DNA from: Aeromonas aquatica
GTDB taxonomy: Bacteria > Pseudomonadota > Gammaproteobacteria > Enterobacterales > Aeromonadaceae
Assembly (NCBI RefSeq): GCF_000764655.1
Contig: NZ_JRGL01000093.1
Span: 1 to 61,977, forward strand
Direction: 5' to 3'
Length of the DNA stretch: 61,977 bases
Each line of letters begins with the position of its first letter. Position 1 is the first letter of the stretch. The notes below the pieces were generated by a model. The model searched no databases. It was not told the DNA's origin and saw only the letters and a list, made by a program, of their open reading frames with translations. The position numbers and the translations under genes are program-made. Shown here piece by piece: positions 35,741 to 44,682 of the stretch.

Positions 35741-37056
35741 CGGGCTATCTCTCCCTTGACCGGGAAGTGATCCGAGAGGTTGCTGGCGGGCCAGAGGCTG
35801 CCATCGCTGGTGCGGGGGATCCAGACGCTGTTGAGGTTGTGGCTGGCGGCGCCGTATTCCCGGCTCACCAGCAGATAGTCCAGGTATTCCACGTTGGCAC
35901 CGCCGGAGAGGGGCCCGCCGGCGTAGGGGTTGAGCCTGGGGTCGAAGGTGGCCTCGGTGTAGCCGCCATAAGCGGGGGCATGGGCGTTCAGATTGGCCAG
36001 CATGTTGGCGTAGTCGTCGGCAAACTTGCGCTTGTTGACGTTGAAGTCGCCGCCGTAGATGACGGTGTCCGTGGGCGGGATCTGGAGGCTGGTGGCCAGG
36101 CTGCGGATCTGGCCGAACTGGATCTGGCGCAGCCGTCTCGCCTCGTCGGTGTCGAAGCTGGCGGTGTGGGTGGCGAACAGGTGCCAGGCCTTGCCGCCCT
36201 TGATCACCTCGGCGTACATCACCCCCTTGTCGGCGAAGCAGTCGGTGCCGGTGCACTGGGGATAGACCAGCTGGGCCTCACGCACTATGGGGTAGCGGCT
36301 GACGATCACCACGCCGCCGTCGTGGATGTTGATCCCCGGCTTGTCGAGCACCTTGGTCTGGTAGGGATACTCCTTCGCCAGCGCCTGCAGGAAGCCCTCG
36401 CGCCGGCCATCGAACACCTCTTGCAGCAGCAGGGCGTCATAGCCCTTGAGATAGCCGGGCAGCAGGGTCAGCCGCTCGCCGATGCTGGAGGCGATCACCG
36501 GCAGGGCCCAGACGTTGTAGCTGGCCACCTTGAGCTTGTCTTCCGCCGGCTCCGGCTGCTCCTCTTGCCGGGCGGGCGTCAGCATATAGTGCAGATCGTC
36601 GTAACGGCCGGTGTACTTGGCGGCGAAGGCCAGCTCCTGCGGGCCCGCGGTGCGATGCAGGGTGCGATCGCTCTGCCAGCCGGAGCTGGCGGTCGGCGTC
36701 TCGCCGCCGTGCTGCAAGGTGGTGTTCCACCAAGTGCCCTCCATCAGCTGGTTGAGGCGATAGGTGTCGCCGCCGGCGGTGGTGACGCGGGTCTCGAACA
36801 GATAGTTTTTGCCCGCCTTCACCCCCTCGTAGCGATTGAAGCTGAGCACCATGGCGCTCTCCCAGGGGCCCAGCTCTGTCCTGTGCTGAGTCCACTGGCT
36901 GCCCGGTTGCAACTGGCCGCTGCCGCTCTGGCGGATCTCCAGCTGCAAGGGCTCGGGGCCGTTGTTGGTGAGGTAGACGTCGGTATCGGCCAGCGCCTGC
37001 AACGGTAACTGACAGGCCAGCAGCAGGGCGGCATAGCTGAGGGATTGGTGCATCAT
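35737..37056 (-). CDS. Sphingomyelin phosphodiesterase-like secreted enzyme
   Basis: Exported Mg-dependent neutral sphingomyelinase of the DNase-I-like fold, a potential haemolysin. The 439-aa product has a signal peptide ending near ALA-DT and an N-terminal beta domain (about 25-165). The catalytic domain then shows SYNVWALP, LLQEVFD (metal Glu), the DKGVMYAEV loop, FATHTAS (His), YGGDFNVN (Asp/Asn), VEYLDYLLV and NLSDHFPV (catalytic His). All residues expected of the bacterial SMase family are present. It is followed by the overlapping chaperone-like gene. Confidence 0.88.
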   Translation of the reverse strand: MMHQSLSYAALLLACQLPLQALADTDVYLTNNGPEPLQLEIRQSGSGQLQPGSQWTQHRTELGPWESAMVLSFNRYEGVKAGKNYLFETRVTTAGGDTYRLNQLMEGTWWNTTLQHGGETPTASSGWQSDRTLHRTAGPQELAFAAKYTGRYDDLHYMLTPARQEEQPEPAEDKLKVASYNVWALPVIASSIGERLTLLPGYLKGYDALLLQEVFDGRREGFLQALAKEYPYQTKVLDKPGINIHDGGVVIVSRYPIVREAQLVYPQCTGTDCFADKGVMYAEVIKGGKAWHLFATHTASFDTDEARRLRQIQFGQIRSLATSLQIPPTDTVIYGGDFNVNKRKFADDYANMLANLNAHAPAYGGYTEATFDPRLNPYAGGPLSGGANVEYLDYLLVSREYGAASHNLNSVWIPRTSDGSLWPASNLSDHFPVKGEIAR

Positions 37057-37114
37057 GAAGTCCTTTTGGTTGAGGCACGGTGGAAACTGACTGTTATGGC
37101 GGGCATAGAGGTCA

Positions 37115-37147
37115 TTTCATTTACATTTCTGTTACAAATAAATGAAA
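37115..37147. promoter_or_regulatory. Inverted repeat upstream of sphingomyelinase gene
   Basis: TTTCATTTA (37115-37123) and TAAATGAAA (37139-37147) are perfect 9-bp arms with a 15-base spacer, 59-91 bases before the gene. An adjacent CCCCATATGGGG palindrome (37150-37161) follows. The likely roles are operator or promoter structure; the regulator is unknown. Confidence 0.45.
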
Positions 37148-37185
37148 GGCCCCATATGGGGAGTATTTGAAGGGAAGGCGGGAAA

Positions 37186-37210
37186 AACAGCAGCGCGTCC
37201 TGAGACGCGC
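37186..37210 (-). terminator. Aer-like gene terminator
   Basis: Stem GCGCGTC / GACGCGC with a 4-base loop. On the minus strand it is followed by TGCTGTTTTTCCC. Confidence 0.75.
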
Positions 37211-37231
37211 CTGGCTACACGGGGAGCGGGT

Positions 37232-38791
37232 TCAGTCGTGGAACTGATTGATCAGGCGGGAGAGATTTTGCAGCCGCTCCACCAGCAGGGTGATGCCATC
37301 CAGGGCCTGTCGACTGCTGTCGGCGGTGTGGTTGGCGAGCTGGTGGATCTGGTGGATCCCCTGATCCAGGGTGCTGGTGACGTCCGCCTGCTGGCTGACG
37401 GCCTGGGCTATCTCGTCGCTGGTGTGGGTGACCTGGGCCAGCATCTGGTTGATCTGGTCGAGCACCTCGGCGGTGGCCCCCATGTGTTGCTGGCAGAGAG
37501 CCGAGGTCTGGGCCCCCTGTATCATGCCATCGGACAGCTGCCGGGTGCTCTGCTGCAGCGCCCCTATCATGTCGCTGATCTCGCCGGTGGAGCTGCGGGT
37601 CTTCTGGGCCAGCGCCCGGATCTCGTCGGCTACCACCGCAAAGCCGCGTCCCTGCTCACCGGCCCGCGCCGCCTCGATGGCCGCGTTGAGGGAGAGCAGG
37701 TTGGTCTGATCCGCTATCTGGCCTATCACCTCCAGGATCCCGCTGATCTTCTGACTGTCCTGGGTCAGCCGGGCCAGCACGCCCTGGCTGGCATCAAGCT
37801 CCTGATGGAGCTGGTTGACCGACGAGCGGGTAGTGGCCAGCGCCTGCTGGCCGCTGGCGGAGACCTGTTGCACCTCGCTCACCAGCGCATTGGCCTGATG
37901 GGCGCTGTTGGCCACGTCGCGGATGGAGTGACTCATTTGCGTGATGGCGGCGGCCAGCTGCTCGCTCTGCAGCCGCTGCTGCTGCAGGTGGGTGTCTATG
38001 GTCTGGATATGGCCCCTGTCATCCTCGGCGGCCTGCAGGATCTGCTGGTTGGTGTCGGCGCTGCGACCCACCACGGCCCTGAGCTCGGCCTTCTTCATGC
38101 GCAGCAGCAGCTCGATGGCCCCCAGGCTGTCCCGCCGCCTGGTGTAGAGCACCTGACAGAGCGGGGTACCCAGCTCCTCGCCCGCGGTGGCCAGCAGCCG
38201 ATCCAGCCGTTGTTGCAGCTGCCAGCCATGGGCCATCTGCCCCAGCAGGCAGAGCAGGGAAATCAGACTCCACCAGGGCTGGCTCGTGACCAGGCTGGTG
38301 CCCAGCCCGAGCAGGGCTGTGGCCGACAGCAGCAGGCTGAGTTGACCCGGCTCCAGGGCGAGGCGGCTCGGCCAGGGCAGGGCCTTGCCCGCCCGGATAC
38401 GGGCATAGAGCCGATCCGCCCAGGCGATGTCCTGCTCGCTCGGACGGGTGCGCACCGACTGGTACTCGATGATCTGCTGCCGCTCGTTGAGGATGGGGGT
38501 GACATAGGCGTTGACCCAGTAGAACTGGCCGCTCTTGGCGCGGTTCTTCACCAGTCCCATCCAACTCTTGCCTTGCTGCAGCCGGCGCCACATGTCGGCA
38601 AAGGCGGCCTTGGGCATGTCGGGGTGGCGCACCAGATTGTGGGGGACGCCGTCCATCTCGCTGGCGCTGTAACCGGCCACGTCGCAGAAGTGCTGGTTGG
38701 CATAGGTGATATGGCTGGCGGGATCCGTGGTCGAGATCAGTGATATGTGGTCGGGGAAACGGATCTCCCCTTCTCGCTGGGGTGTGGTCAT
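37232..38791 (-). CDS. Aer-like PAS chemotaxis receptor
   Basis: Energy/aerotaxis-type methyl-accepting protein of 519 aa. An N-terminal PAS domain (about 15-120: [56 protein letters not shown]) matches the FAD-PAS of Aer. Two closely spaced hydrophobic segments (about 150-190) form the membrane hairpin. The cytoplasmic signalling tip is [31 protein letters not shown]. No large periplasmic domain is present, as in Aer. It signals to CheA/CheW; che genes are not nearby. Confidence 0.9.
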   Translation of the reverse strand: MTTPQREGEIRFPDHISLISTTDPASHITYANQHFCDVAGYSASEMDGVPHNLVRHPDMPKAAFADMWRRLQQGKSWMGLVKNRAKSGQFYWVNAYVTPILNERQQIIEYQSVRTRPSEQDIAWADRLYARIRAGKALPWPSRLALEPGQLSLLLSATALLGLGTSLVTSQPWWSLISLLCLLGQMAHGWQLQQRLDRLLATAGEELGTPLCQVLYTRRRDSLGAIELLLRMKKAELRAVVGRSADTNQQILQAAEDDRGHIQTIDTHLQQQRLQSEQLAAAITQMSHSIRDVANSAHQANALVSEVQQVSASGQQALATTRSSVNQLHQELDASQGVLARLTQDSQKISGILEVIGQIADQTNLLSLNAAIEAARAGEQGRGFAVVADEIRALAQKTRSSTGEISDMIGALQQSTRQLSDGMIQGAQTSALCQQHMGATAEVLDQINQMLAQVTHTSDEIAQAVSQQADVTSTLDQGIHQIHQLANHTADSSRQALDGITLLVERLQNLSRLINQFHD

Positions 38792-38957
38792 GTGCGCATC
38801 CTGATTTGAGCCAAGTAACTGATAAGTTTGTTTTTATTGTGTGTGGTTGTTACGGCTTCATTGTAGATGCGGGCCATGGCCCGACCTTGGCTTAGGTCAA
38901 TTAATCGCCACAGGGGAGGCTGAAAAGAGACAATGCAAAGGCTTGTTCAAGTCGGGC

Positions 38958-39257
38958 TCAATGCAGGGGGGTAAAATCGTGGACTTCTCCCTCCCTCGGC
39001 TTGAAGCGAAGATCCTGGCGCTGCTCGCCTGCGACCCAGGCCATGGTCTGGCAGAAGCTCTCCTGTTTGGCGAACTCGTCGCGGGCCTGATCGATGGTGC
39101 GCTCGGCGTTGCGCCGCGTCATCTTGCTGGCCTTGCGATCGCTGAACTGCTGTTGCTGGTCCAGCATCCATTCGACGAAGGCCCGCTGGCATTCGGCTTC
39201 GGTGGCGGCCCGGACGGGCAGGGTACAAAGCAGGAGGATCAGGAGCAGGGTGCGCAT
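38958..39257 (-). CDS. Small exported protein, 99 aa
   Basis: I do not recognise a family. The signal peptide (MRTLLLILLLCTLPVRA, cleavage before ATEAE) is clear. The mature part is about 80 aa, helical and charged, with two Cys (AECQRAF and ESFCQTM) that could form a disulfide, and it ends HDFTPLH. The SD is weak. It lies downstream of the OppA-like gene behind a terminator. Confidence 0.7.
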   Translation of the reverse strand: MRTLLLILLLCTLPVRAATEAECQRAFVEWMLDQQQQFSDRKASKMTRRNAERTIDQARDEFAKQESFCQTMAWVAGEQRQDLRFKPREGEVHDFTPLH

Positions 39258-39335
39258 ATGGGTAGCGTGTTCACGAAGTTTAGCGACAGAAAGGCAGCAT
39301 TCTATGCCGTAAAATGAGAGCGGGACAGTGCCTGA

Positions 39336-39360
39336 ACGGGGCCGGCCTGGTTGGCCCCGT
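39336..39360 (-). terminator. Hairpin after OppA-like gene
   Basis: Stem ACGGGGCC / GGCCCCGT with a 9-base loop. The T-run is weak. Confidence 0.5.
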
Positions 39361-39384
39361 GGTGTCGGCGTCTGATGAGCGGGA

Positions 39385-40989
39385 TCAGTGCTTGATAAGG
39401 TAGAGCTGGCGGCTGTAGGCCACGTCCTCCGGGTTGTTGATGGGATAGCCCTTGAGCCAGGGCTTGATCAGCCGGGCGTTGGTGTACTGGTAGATGGGGG
39501 CGATGGGCGCCTCGTCCTGCAAGATGGTCTCGGCCTCGTCGAACAGGCGGGCCCGCTCACGGGGATCCTGGCTGCTGGCGGCCTGGGTCAGCAAGGCGTC
39601 GTAGCCGGGGTTGGCGAAGCGGGCCATGTTGCCGCTGTGGTGGCTGCCCCAGAGGCCGAGGAAGGCGGAGGGATCGTTGTAATCGGCGACCCAGGAGGAG
39701 CGGATCACCTCGAACTGGCCGCTCTGGCGGCTGTCGAGATAGGTCTTCCACTCCTGATTGGTGAGCTCGACCCGGGCACCGAGCTTCTGCTTCCACAGGT
39801 TGGCGATGGCCAACGCCATCTTCTTGTGGATCTCGGCGGTGTTGTAGAGCAGGGTCAGCTTGAGGGGCTTGTCCGGGCCATAGCCCGCCTCTTTGAGCAA
39901 GGCCCTGGCTTTGTCATCCAGCTCGCGCTGGCTGCTGGTGGAGAGCAAGTTTGGCTTAGGGAAGAAGTCGGCGGTCACGTCCGGGGTGAAGTGATAGGCC
40001 GGTTTCTCGCCGGTGCCCAGCACCTTGTTGGCGATGAGGCCGCGATCGATGGTGTAGGAGAGCGCCTTGCGCACCCGCACATCGTTCAGCGGCGCTCGCT
40101 GGGTGTTGAAGGCGTAGTAGTAGGTACCAAGCTGCTCCGGGGTATAGACCTCTCCCGGGATCTGCTGCATCAGCTTCTGGTACTGCTCCTTGGGGAAGGA
40201 CTCGGTGATCTGCAGATCCCCCGCCAGGTAGCGGTTGGTGGCGGCGCTCTCCTGATTGATGGGCACGAAGGTCACCTTGGTCAGCACCGTGTGGGCGCGG
40301 TCCCAGTAGTAGGGGTTCGGGGTCAGCTCCAGTCGCTCGTTCACCACCCTGTTGTTCAGCACGAAGGCGCCGTTGCCCACCAGTTTGCCCGGCTGGGTCC
40401 ACTGGCTGCCATATTGCTCCATGCTGGCCTTGTGCAGCGGTGACAGGCTGGGGTGGGTCAAGAGGCTCAGGAAGTAGGGTACCGGCTGGGACAGGTTCAC
40501 CTGCAAGGTATGGTCGTCGAGGGCCTGCACCCCAAGCGCCTCGGGGGCCAGCTTGCCCGCCACTATCTCGTCCACGTTATTGAAGTGAGCCAGCTGGGCA
40601 AACCAGGCGAAAGTGGCGGCTTCCTTGGGATCCACCAGCTTGCGCCAGCCATAGACGAAATCGCTGGCCTTGACCTCGTCGCCGTTGGACCAGCGGGCAT
40701 CCGGCCGCAGGTGGAAGGTGAATTGCCGGTTGTCCTTGTTCTCCCAACGCATCGCCACGCCGGGCATCACCTTGCCATCCGGCCCCTGGGTCAGCAGCCC
40801 CTCGTAGAGATCCCGCAGCACCTGTAACTCGGGCAGACCGACCAGTTTGAGCGGACTCAGGCTGGTGGGCTCGTCTTTGAGATGACGCACGACCACCTGT
40901 TCGGTGGCGAGTTGGGTGCCGGGCGGCACATCGGCGGCCTGGACACAGGCGGCGCCCAGCAGGGCCAGCAAGGGACTCCATCCTTTCAT
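39385..40989 (-). CDS. OppA/MppA-type peptide-binding protein
   Basis: Periplasmic solute-binding protein (SBP family 5) for oligopeptides, 534 aa. The signal peptide is MKGWSPLLALLGAACVQA with cleavage before ADVPPG; GAAC is not a good lipobox. Family marks are RHLKDEPTSLSPLKLVG, FHLRPDARWSNGDEVKASDFVYGW, VRKALSYTIDRGLIANKV and SSWVADYNDPSAFLG. It resembles OppA more than DppA. No permease or ATPase genes are adjacent, so it must use components encoded elsewhere or serve as a murein-peptide or signal-peptide binder like MppA. Confidence 0.87.
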   Translation of the reverse strand: MKGWSPLLALLGAACVQAADVPPGTQLATEQVVVRHLKDEPTSLSPLKLVGLPELQVLRDLYEGLLTQGPDGKVMPGVAMRWENKDNRQFTFHLRPDARWSNGDEVKASDFVYGWRKLVDPKEAATFAWFAQLAHFNNVDEIVAGKLAPEALGVQALDDHTLQVNLSQPVPYFLSLLTHPSLSPLHKASMEQYGSQWTQPGKLVGNGAFVLNNRVVNERLELTPNPYYWDRAHTVLTKVTFVPINQESAATNRYLAGDLQITESFPKEQYQKLMQQIPGEVYTPEQLGTYYYAFNTQRAPLNDVRVRKALSYTIDRGLIANKVLGTGEKPAYHFTPDVTADFFPKPNLLSTSSQRELDDKARALLKEAGYGPDKPLKLTLLYNTAEIHKKMALAIANLWKQKLGARVELTNQEWKTYLDSRQSGQFEVIRSSWVADYNDPSAFLGLWGSHHSGNMARFANPGYDALLTQAASSQDPRERARLFDEAETILQDEAPIAPIYQYTNARLIKPWLKGYPINNPEDVAYSRQLYLIKH

Positions 40990-41164
40990 GGCTAATCCTT
41001 CAAATTGTGTGAAGCGGGGAGAAAACTCGGCGAGAAATCATCGCCGATAGACGGGGAATCATGATATCTCCTTTGCTGGTCAGACCGCCAGCATGAGTCC
41101 CGTGAGAGCCGGGTGTGGCGCCCTATCAATCCCCCGTGCCAATGCGGGGAAGAGGAGTGGAAGA

Positions 41165-41872
41165 ATGAGAGCATGGATATTATTGGCTTGTCTCCTGAGC
41201 CCGGGCGCCTGGGCGCTGGATCCGTGTGCGCCAACGACTGCGGTGGGTCGCTGGTGCGAGTTGGGCATCACGCAGTTGCATCCGACCCAGGGCGGAGTGG
41301 GCCAGTTGCAGGTCGATGCCACGGCGCGCGAGCTGGCGGACAAGAGCCCGGAGCAGCTCGACAAGTTGATGAAGAAGAAGGAGATCCCCGTGGTCATCGC
41401 CCCCGATGGTGGCTACTGGCTGGTGGACAGGCATCACCTGACCAAGGCGCTGTGGCAGCAGGGGGTGAAGCAGGCGAGGGTCAAGGTGATCGCCCGGCTG
41501 CAGGACAAGACCAACTTCTGGAGCCAGATGCAGAACAACCACTGGGCCTGGTTGAAGGATGAGCGGGGCCAGCCCCTGACCCCGGAGCAACTGCCCAAGC
41601 AGATCGGTGAGCTGCCGGATTACCCCTACCGCTCCCTGGCGGGTCAGTTGCAGGATGCGGGCTACTTCAGCAAGAAAGATCAGGTCTACTTCGTCGAGTT
41701 CGCCTGGGCCAGCTGGCTCGGCCAGCAGATGGACTGGCTGCCGGTCAATGCCGCCAATCTGGCGGATCGCCTCGGTCAGGCCAAACGGTTGGCCTGCAGC
41801 AGCAAGGCCGAGGGGCTGCCGGGCTATCCCGGCAAGCAGTGCCGCCTCAACCCCCTGCGCAGTGGCAACTAA
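41165..41872 (+). CDS. Exported ParB/Srx-fold (ParBc_2-like) protein
   Basis: The 235-aa product has a signal peptide (MRAWILLACLLSPGAWA). A ParB/Srx-like domain follows: VGQLQVDATARELADKSPEQLDKLMKKK, VVIAPDGGYWLVDRHHL (the ParB-box equivalent with the DRHH acid/His cluster) and FWSQMQNNHW. Proteins of this type are annotated as ParB-like nucleases but are exported, so a role in plasmid partition is unlikely. Start 41165 has GAGGAG upstream; an in-frame ATG at 41093 would destroy the signal peptide. Function is unknown. Confidence 0.75.
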   Translation: MRAWILLACLLSPGAWALDPCAPTTAVGRWCELGITQLHPTQGGVGQLQVDATARELADKSPEQLDKLMKKKEIPVVIAPDGGYWLVDRHHLTKALWQQGVKQARVKVIARLQDKTNFWSQMQNNHWAWLKDERGQPLTPEQLPKQIGELPDYPYRSLAGQLQDAGYFSKKDQVYFVEFAWASWLGQQMDWLPVNAANLADRLGQAKRLACSSKAEGLPGYPGKQCRLNPLRSGN

Positions 41873-41893
41873 GCAGGGGCCCAGGATTGGATG

Positions 41894-41918
41894 AATGCGG
41901 GGCGCCTGGGCGCCCCGC
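41894..41918. terminator. Hairpin between convergent genes
   Basis: Stem TGCGGGGCGC / GCGCCCCGCA lies between the ParB-like gene and the acetyltransferase gene. There is no T-run. Confidence 0.5.
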
Positions 41919-41920
41919 AG

Positions 41921-42586
41921 TCATTCGCCCAGGCCGACGGCTTGCCAGCGGGCGGCGGCCTGCTCCAGCAGTGCCACCTCCCCTTGCTGGATCAGCGGCA
42001 GCAGGGCTGCCACCTGCTCATCCGGCCAATCCCACCAGGCCAGTGCCAGCAGCCGTGCGATGTCGTCCTGGCCGAAGCGTTGGCGGATCACCCTGGCGGG
42101 CGACCCCGCCACCACGCAATAGGGCGGCACGTCCCGGGTGACCAGGCTGCGGGCGGCGATGATGGTGCCGTCCCCTATGGTGACCCCCGGCATGATCATG
42201 GCCTCCATGCCGATCCAGACATCGTTGCCGATCCGGGTATCCCCGGCGGGGCGGTAGCTACGCTCGAGTGCCTCCCCATCGGAGAACGGATAGGTGCTGA
42301 TGAAGCCGGTGTTGTGGGTGTGGTTGCCACCCATGATGATCTTCACGCCAGAGGCGATTTGCACATAGTCGCCGAGATGGAGCTTGTCTATGTGCCAGAT
42401 GGGCTCCCAGCCGGTATCGGGGTTGCGGCTAAAGCGGTCGCCGTGCAGGTAGCGCACCACTTCCTCCTCGAAGGGGCCGTCCCAGGCGCCGGAGTAGTAG
42501 CTGTGCTGCCCCTTGAGGCAGATGTTGGGATTGGTCACCGTCAGGTGCAGGTATTCGACCTGCGACCAGTGTTGGCAGGGTTTCAT
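41921..42586 (-). CDS. CatB/Vat-type hexapeptide acetyltransferase
   Basis: Left-handed beta-helix xenobiotic acetyltransferase, 221 aa. Start 42586 (MKPCQHWSQVEYLHL) follows AGGA. Features shared with CatB chloramphenicol and Vat streptogramin acetyltransferases are NPNI, SYYSG, RYLHGDRF, the catalytic-His segment MGGNHTHNTGFISTYPF, hexapeptide repeats (IGNDVWIGMEAMIMPGVTIG, GTIIAARSLVTRDV) and WWDWPDEQVAALLP. Whether it acetylates an antibiotic is unknown; chromosomal xenobiotic acetyltransferases often have other substrates. Confidence 0.85.
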   Translation of the reverse strand: MKPCQHWSQVEYLHLTVTNPNICLKGQHSYYSGAWDGPFEEEVVRYLHGDRFSRNPDTGWEPIWHIDKLHLGDYVQIASGVKIIMGGNHTHNTGFISTYPFSDGEALERSYRPAGDTRIGNDVWIGMEAMIMPGVTIGDGTIIAARSLVTRDVPPYCVVAGSPARVIRQRFGQDDIARLLALAWWDWPDEQVAALLPLIQQGEVALLEQAAARWQAVGLGE

Positions 42587-42819
42587 GGCTGTGTTCCTCG
42601 TTGAATGGATCAGGGTAAGCGTGGCGCGCGTCGGCCAGCTAATAGATCCAGACCAACAGGCGGGGCACGCACAGGGTGGAGCAGCCCAGCGCCTGGGGTA
42701 AACGGGGTCGTTGCATGAGGAGAAGGTTCCCGACGAAAGAGCACAGATGGTAAGGGATGGGGAGGGCGATGCCAAGCTGGCGAAGGAGAGGCTGGCCGGA
42801 TCCTGCACAAATCGTCTGG

Positions 42820-42836
42820 TTGATATTTATTCTCAA
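42820..42836 (+). promoter_or_regulatory. Imperfect Fur-like dyad and promoter before DUF2753 gene
   Basis: TTGATATTTATTCTCAA has TTGA/TCAA ends and partial dyad symmetry like a Fur box half-match. Its first six bases also make a -35 (TTGATA), with ATGATA 17-18 bases downstream. Both readings are tentative. Confidence 0.3.
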
Positions 42837-42881
42837 TTAGCCATGATACTGGCTCCACTCATGTCGGCAGGGGAGAGGGGT

Positions 42882-43310
42882 ATGACGAATCAGAACTGGC
42901 AGCGTTACATGCTGGAGGCGGAGAATGCCCTGGGCAAGGGGGCACTTGGCACGGCTATCTGCCTCTATCAGCAGGCGCTGGGGGAGGTCTATGAGCTGGA
43001 ATCGGACGATCTGGACGAGCTGGCCAGCATGAGGGTCGCCACCTGTCATCGCCTCGCCGACTTCTGGCGCGCCATGGAGGAGCCCGCCTACGAGCTGCGC
43101 TACCTCAAGCTCGCCTCCGAGCTGGTCACCGCCCTGGTGCCCCAGTGCCCCAACCGCGAATGCGAGAGCCTGATCAGCGAGCTGGGCTGCTGCCGCGCCG
43201 CCCTGCTCTCCTTCCTGAAGCGCCACCCCAACCCCGAGATCGCCAGGCTGATCCAACTGCAGGACAAGGTGCAGGGCTGCGAGTTGATCGGCCGTTTCCG
43301 CCTGAACTAG
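42882..43310 (+). CDS. DUF2753 family protein
   Basis: Cytoplasmic helical protein of 142 aa resembling the DUF2753 family of Vibrio and Aeromonas, with TPR-like helices (WQRYMLEAENALGKGALGTAICLYQQAL). Start 42882 follows GAGAGGGG; an upstream in-frame ATG at 42861 is possible. Several cysteines (MRVATCHRLA, PQCPNRECE, GCCRAAL) are notable for a short cytoplasmic protein and might bind metal. Function is unknown. Confidence 0.7.
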   Translation: MTNQNWQRYMLEAENALGKGALGTAICLYQQALGEVYELESDDLDELASMRVATCHRLADFWRAMEEPAYELRYLKLASELVTALVPQCPNRECESLISELGCCRAALLSFLKRHPNPEIARLIQLQDKVQGCELIGRFRLN

Positions 43311-43319
43311 TGGCTCGTC

Positions 43320-44063
43320 TCAGCGCCTGAGCCTGCGGGCAATGCGCTCCTGCGCCTCTTCCCCCTGCAAGGCTTGGGAGAAGGCGCGGGCCTCCAGATC
43401 GATGACGAAGTGCACCGCCTGCCTGAGCTCCTGCTTGAGCAGGGCCTTGCTCTTTTGCAGTGCCTTCGGCGGCTTGGCCGCGAGTTTCAGCCCCTGCTCC
43501 CGCGCAAAGGCCAGCAAGCGTTCGGTCGGCAGCACCCGGTTGGCGAGCCCGAGATGCAGTGCTTCATCGGCATCAATGGCCTCCGCCAGCAGCAATAGTT
43601 CGGCCGCCTTCAGATGACCGACGGCCCTGGGCAGCAAGAGGCTGGAGGCAAACTCCGGCACCAGCCCCAGCTCGACGAACGGCAGTTGCAGCCGGGCGTT
43701 ATCCCCCAGATAGACCAGATCGCAGTGCAGCAGCATTGTGGTGCCTATGCCCACGGCGGGGCCGGCGACCGCGGCGATGACAGGCTTGGGGAAATCCGCA
43801 AGGGTGTGCAGGAATTGCAGTATGGGATCGTCCGCCGCCAGAGCCGACTTGCCCACGAAGTCGGCCAGATCGTTGCCGGCGGTGAAGCAATCGTCCTGCC
43901 CCTGCAGCAGCACCACATGGACGCTGTCGTCCTGGGTCGCCTGATGCAGCGCGGCGGTGAGGGCCTGGTACATCTGGGTGTTGAGGGCGTTGCGCTTGTC
44001 CGGCCGATGGAGGGTCAGGATGAGCAAGCCATCCTGCTGCTCGGTCAGAATTGTGAGGGCCAT
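43320..44063 (-). CDS. Enoyl-CoA hydratase/isomerase family protein
   Basis: Crotonase-fold enzyme of 247 aa. Start 44063 (MALTILTEQQDGLL) has AAGGA upstream. The oxyanion-hole segments are TAGNDLADF and AGPAVGIGTTMLLHCDLVYLG. The single acidic residue in GLVPEFASSLLLPRAVG sits where delta3,delta2-enoyl-CoA isomerases have their catalytic Glu, and the second hydratase Glu is not evident, so isomerase is likelier than hydratase. It would help degrade unsaturated fatty acids. It is divergent from the PCuAC gene. Confidence 0.85.
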   Translation of the reverse strand: MALTILTEQQDGLLILTLHRPDKRNALNTQMYQALTAALHQATQDDSVHVVLLQGQDDCFTAGNDLADFVGKSALAADDPILQFLHTLADFPKPVIAAVAGPAVGIGTTMLLHCDLVYLGDNARLQLPFVELGLVPEFASSLLLPRAVGHLKAAELLLLAEAIDADEALHLGLANRVLPTERLLAFAREQGLKLAAKPPKALQKSKALLKQELRQAVHFVIDLEARAFSQALQGEEAQERIARRLRR

Positions 44064-44152
44064 GTCTGAATCCTTGTTATCGGAGGCTGTCAAAAGCTTG
44101 CCACAGGGGTAAGCTTCGCTTCTTTTAACAACATCATAAAAGGATTCCAACC

Positions 44153-44593
44153 ATGTTTAAACGTGCGTTTTACGCCATCCTGACCCTGTTGTTGGCGGCC
44201 CCCGCCCTGGCCAAGGTCGAGGCCGTCGACGGTTATGTGCGCCTGCTCCCCCCTGGCTCCCCCAACACAGCCGCCTTCATGTTGCTCAAGAACGATGGCG
44301 ACAAACCCGTGACCCTGACCGCCGTCGCCTCTCCCGACGCGGGCCGGGCCGAGCTGCACACCCACCTGCACGAGAACGGGGTGATGAAGATGCGCCAGGT
44401 CGAGGGCATCTCCATTCCCGCCAACGGCGAGGTCGCCCTCCAGCCCGGCAGCTTCCACATCATGCTGTTCGAGGTGCGTGCACTGTCACAGGACGTCCCC
44501 TTCCCGCTGACGCTGACCCTGGACGATGGTCAGACCATCAGCCTGAGCCTGCCGGTGAAGCCGGTTGAACCGATGAAAGGCATGCAGCACTGA
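44153..44593 (+). CDS. Periplasmic copper chaperone PCu(A)C
   Basis: Exported Cu(I)-binding protein that helps assemble cytochrome oxidase CuA. The 146-aa product has a signal peptide ending APALA-KV. The metal motif H-x10-M-x21-H-x-M is present: ELHTHLHENGVMKM then SFHIML. A Met/His tail (PMKGMQH) may also bind copper. AAAGGA precedes the ATG. It is monocistronic; no Sco or cox genes are adjacent. Confidence 0.9.
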   Translation: MFKRAFYAILTLLLAAPALAKVEAVDGYVRLLPPGSPNTAAFMLLKNDGDKPVTLTAVASPDAGRAELHTHLHENGVMKMRQVEGISIPANGEVALQPGSFHIMLFEVRALSQDVPFPLTLTLDDGQTISLSLPVKPVEPMKGMQH

Positions 44594-44682
44594 CATTTCT
44601 GGACGCTTGTTCAGCTTTTTACTCTAGGTATTCCCTGTATAGAGGGTAAAATAGTGGCCTTTCCAGTCCATTAGGGAGCGAT

